From NCBI GenBank assembly GCA_963930655.1, contig OZ005610.1:24249001-24313000 (forward strand): 64,000 nt of DNA, given 5' to 3'. This stretch comes from Myrica gale. Taxonomy: Eukaryota; Streptophyta; Magnoliopsida; Fagales; Myricaceae. This document shows, piece after piece, positions 62,730-64,000 of this stretch. A model generated the notes under the pieces. That model had not been told where the DNA came from and made no database searches. It worked only from the letters and a program-made list of their open reading frames with translations. How positions within the stretch are numbered: position 1 is the first letter of the stretch; every line of letters begins with the position of its first letter. Both the position numbers and the translations under genes were made by a program.

Positions 62730-64000
62730 CTTTCTCCTCTGCGCGAAAATAGGGAAGAAAAAAAACAGCAGTTCAGTACCATATATTAGTTGTTTCCGTC
62801 AACGTGTTTATCTAACATAACAATTCGTCGGATTCATCGGATCCGACAAGTAAAAAAGTTTTAGACTTTCCCATGAAAATAGCTTGGGCTTTTATCCTAG
62901 AACTCCGTAGATTTTCTGTTTGATTCTCAAATTTGCTATGACTCTAGCAGTATCGCATAGCTGAAGATCAAAAGGAAAGTCTAGCGGATAATAAGACAGC
63001 CATGCAACACAAACTTATCATGATCAGAATGATGAAAAACTACGACAGATATTAAGGAACAGCCAAAAGGAGAAATAAAGCAATAGCTAAGATATATAGA
63101 GGCTCAACCAGGATTGCAAGCCCGAAACGAAGATGAAGAAGGAAAAGCGAAAGGGCTACAGGTAAAAGAAATATAACGAGAGGGTTGCGACCATCAAAGT
63201 GAAGTGGCTGTTTGAGAAAGGCAAACGAGAAGGTGATGGGAAAATGGAGAATCAGGGTGCCCTTTTAAAGGCTTCAGCGGCCTCGCTTAACCCGAGTTCA
63301 ACCCTGGTGGATCATAACCATGGTTAAATCCTATCAAAAAGGGAAAATTCCAAAACCCACTAAACGAGAAGCTGAAGTTGGATAAAGATAGTAATCTGGT
63401 GCTGCTCGTACCACCCTATCTAGGTGCTCTTCTAATATGGTCAACTTGCTTTCGTTTTTGAAGCCTCTCCTTTTCCACCCTCTTTTTGTCTTCGTTTGCG
63501 CGAAAACTTACCACAAAACAGAAGAGAATATTGGAATTGATTTGCTCAAACTAGGTACTTACGGTGGTCTTAAACTCAGCTGAATTTTTCCGTAAATGGA
63601 CACAGAAGCAAACGGCAAGCAACGTTGCCCCCACACGTATGCGGCCAGAAGGCTTGAAATATAATGTAAGCTGTATTTGGTACATTCAACCAAATCTAAA
63701 TTCATTTTCAGATCCGGAACCACCATCAAGTCAAGTCCCTGCAAAATCTTACGTAGATTTTCATATTTTACTTTCCGTTTTTGTGGGTTCGATTTATTAC
63801 CGAATGCCTAAATGTAATCAGATAAAGATTTATTTTCTGATAACAGAAGTCTTACATCGAGATTAATTTATTATATTTACCTCTATTTAAATTCTACCTA
63901 ACAAAAAAAATGTGATATCTAAATTTCACATAGAATGAGAGAAGAGGACGAATAGATAATTGAATCTATAAGGGTTAAGTCTCACATTGAGACTTTACTA
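62730..64000. other. PEPCK leader and promoter region
   Basis: On the minus strand a TATA-like CCTTTAAAAGG sits at about 63264-63274, some 540 bp above the ATG. That leaves room for a long leader or a leader intron (a pyrimidine-rich cag acceptor-like site occurs just above the ATG). A poly-C run lies at 62321-62332, downstream of exon 1 within intron 1. No gene was seen to the window end. Confidence 0.4.

Overview
This is nuclear DNA from a flowering plant, most likely a eudicot. The evidence is intron-rich genes with GT-AG junctions, AT-rich intergenic DNA, plant-type L1/LINE, copia, TRIM and MITE remnants, and plant-only gene families (KIN-8 kinesin, starch synthase V, plant spinster-type transporter, cytosolic ATP-PEPCK). 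No prokaryotic operons, CRISPR arrays or phage genes are present. I cannot name the species.

Five intact or nearly intact genes lie on the minus strand: a WDR5-type WD40 protein (2365-4427, 2 exons, 320 aa); a kinesin-8 (6049-13900, 15 exons, 789 aa); a spinster-homolog MFS transporter (17582-34510, 16 exons, 520 aa); a starch synthase V-like protein (40587-48698, 20 exons traced, 5' end unresolved); and phosphoenolpyruvate carboxykinase (57840-62729, 12 exons, 659 aa). I rebuilt each by following reading frame and splice phase through every junction, so exon lists are given in the entries. On the plus strand, 50871-53594 is a conserved plant gene of unknown function that carries an in-frame stop and a junction frameshift, so it is probably decaying. 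Fragments of an LRR receptor kinase (38.3-38.7 kb) and a copia RNase H (35.2-35.4 kb) are clearly broken.

From memory, the order spinster transporter - SS5 - PCK matches the Arabidopsis neighbourhood At5g65687 / At5g65685 / At5g65690, which would make 17-63 kb a conserved microsyntenic block. The gene products do not form one pathway. WDR5 belongs to histone H3K4 methylation, KIN-8 to microtubules, spinster to membrane transport, SS5 to starch granule initiation and PEPCK to gluconeogenesis.

The most unusual content is transposon archaeology. Intron 1 of the spinster gene is 5.5 kb and contains a 5'-truncated antisense LINE. That LINE holds a 743-bp tandem duplication, whose second copy is split by a 569-bp foldback element. 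A second LINE (54.1-56.5 kb) has the arrangement expected of twin priming and is itself split by a 239-bp MITE. Other observations are a 288-bp MITE with a perfect 9-bp target duplication, two 16-bp insertions matching only a LINE 3' end, each flanked by target duplications, a TRIM remnant with a tRNA-Met primer site, a plastid 16S rDNA scrap, and several long hairpins. I see no convincing new biological system; these are the items most worth a second look.
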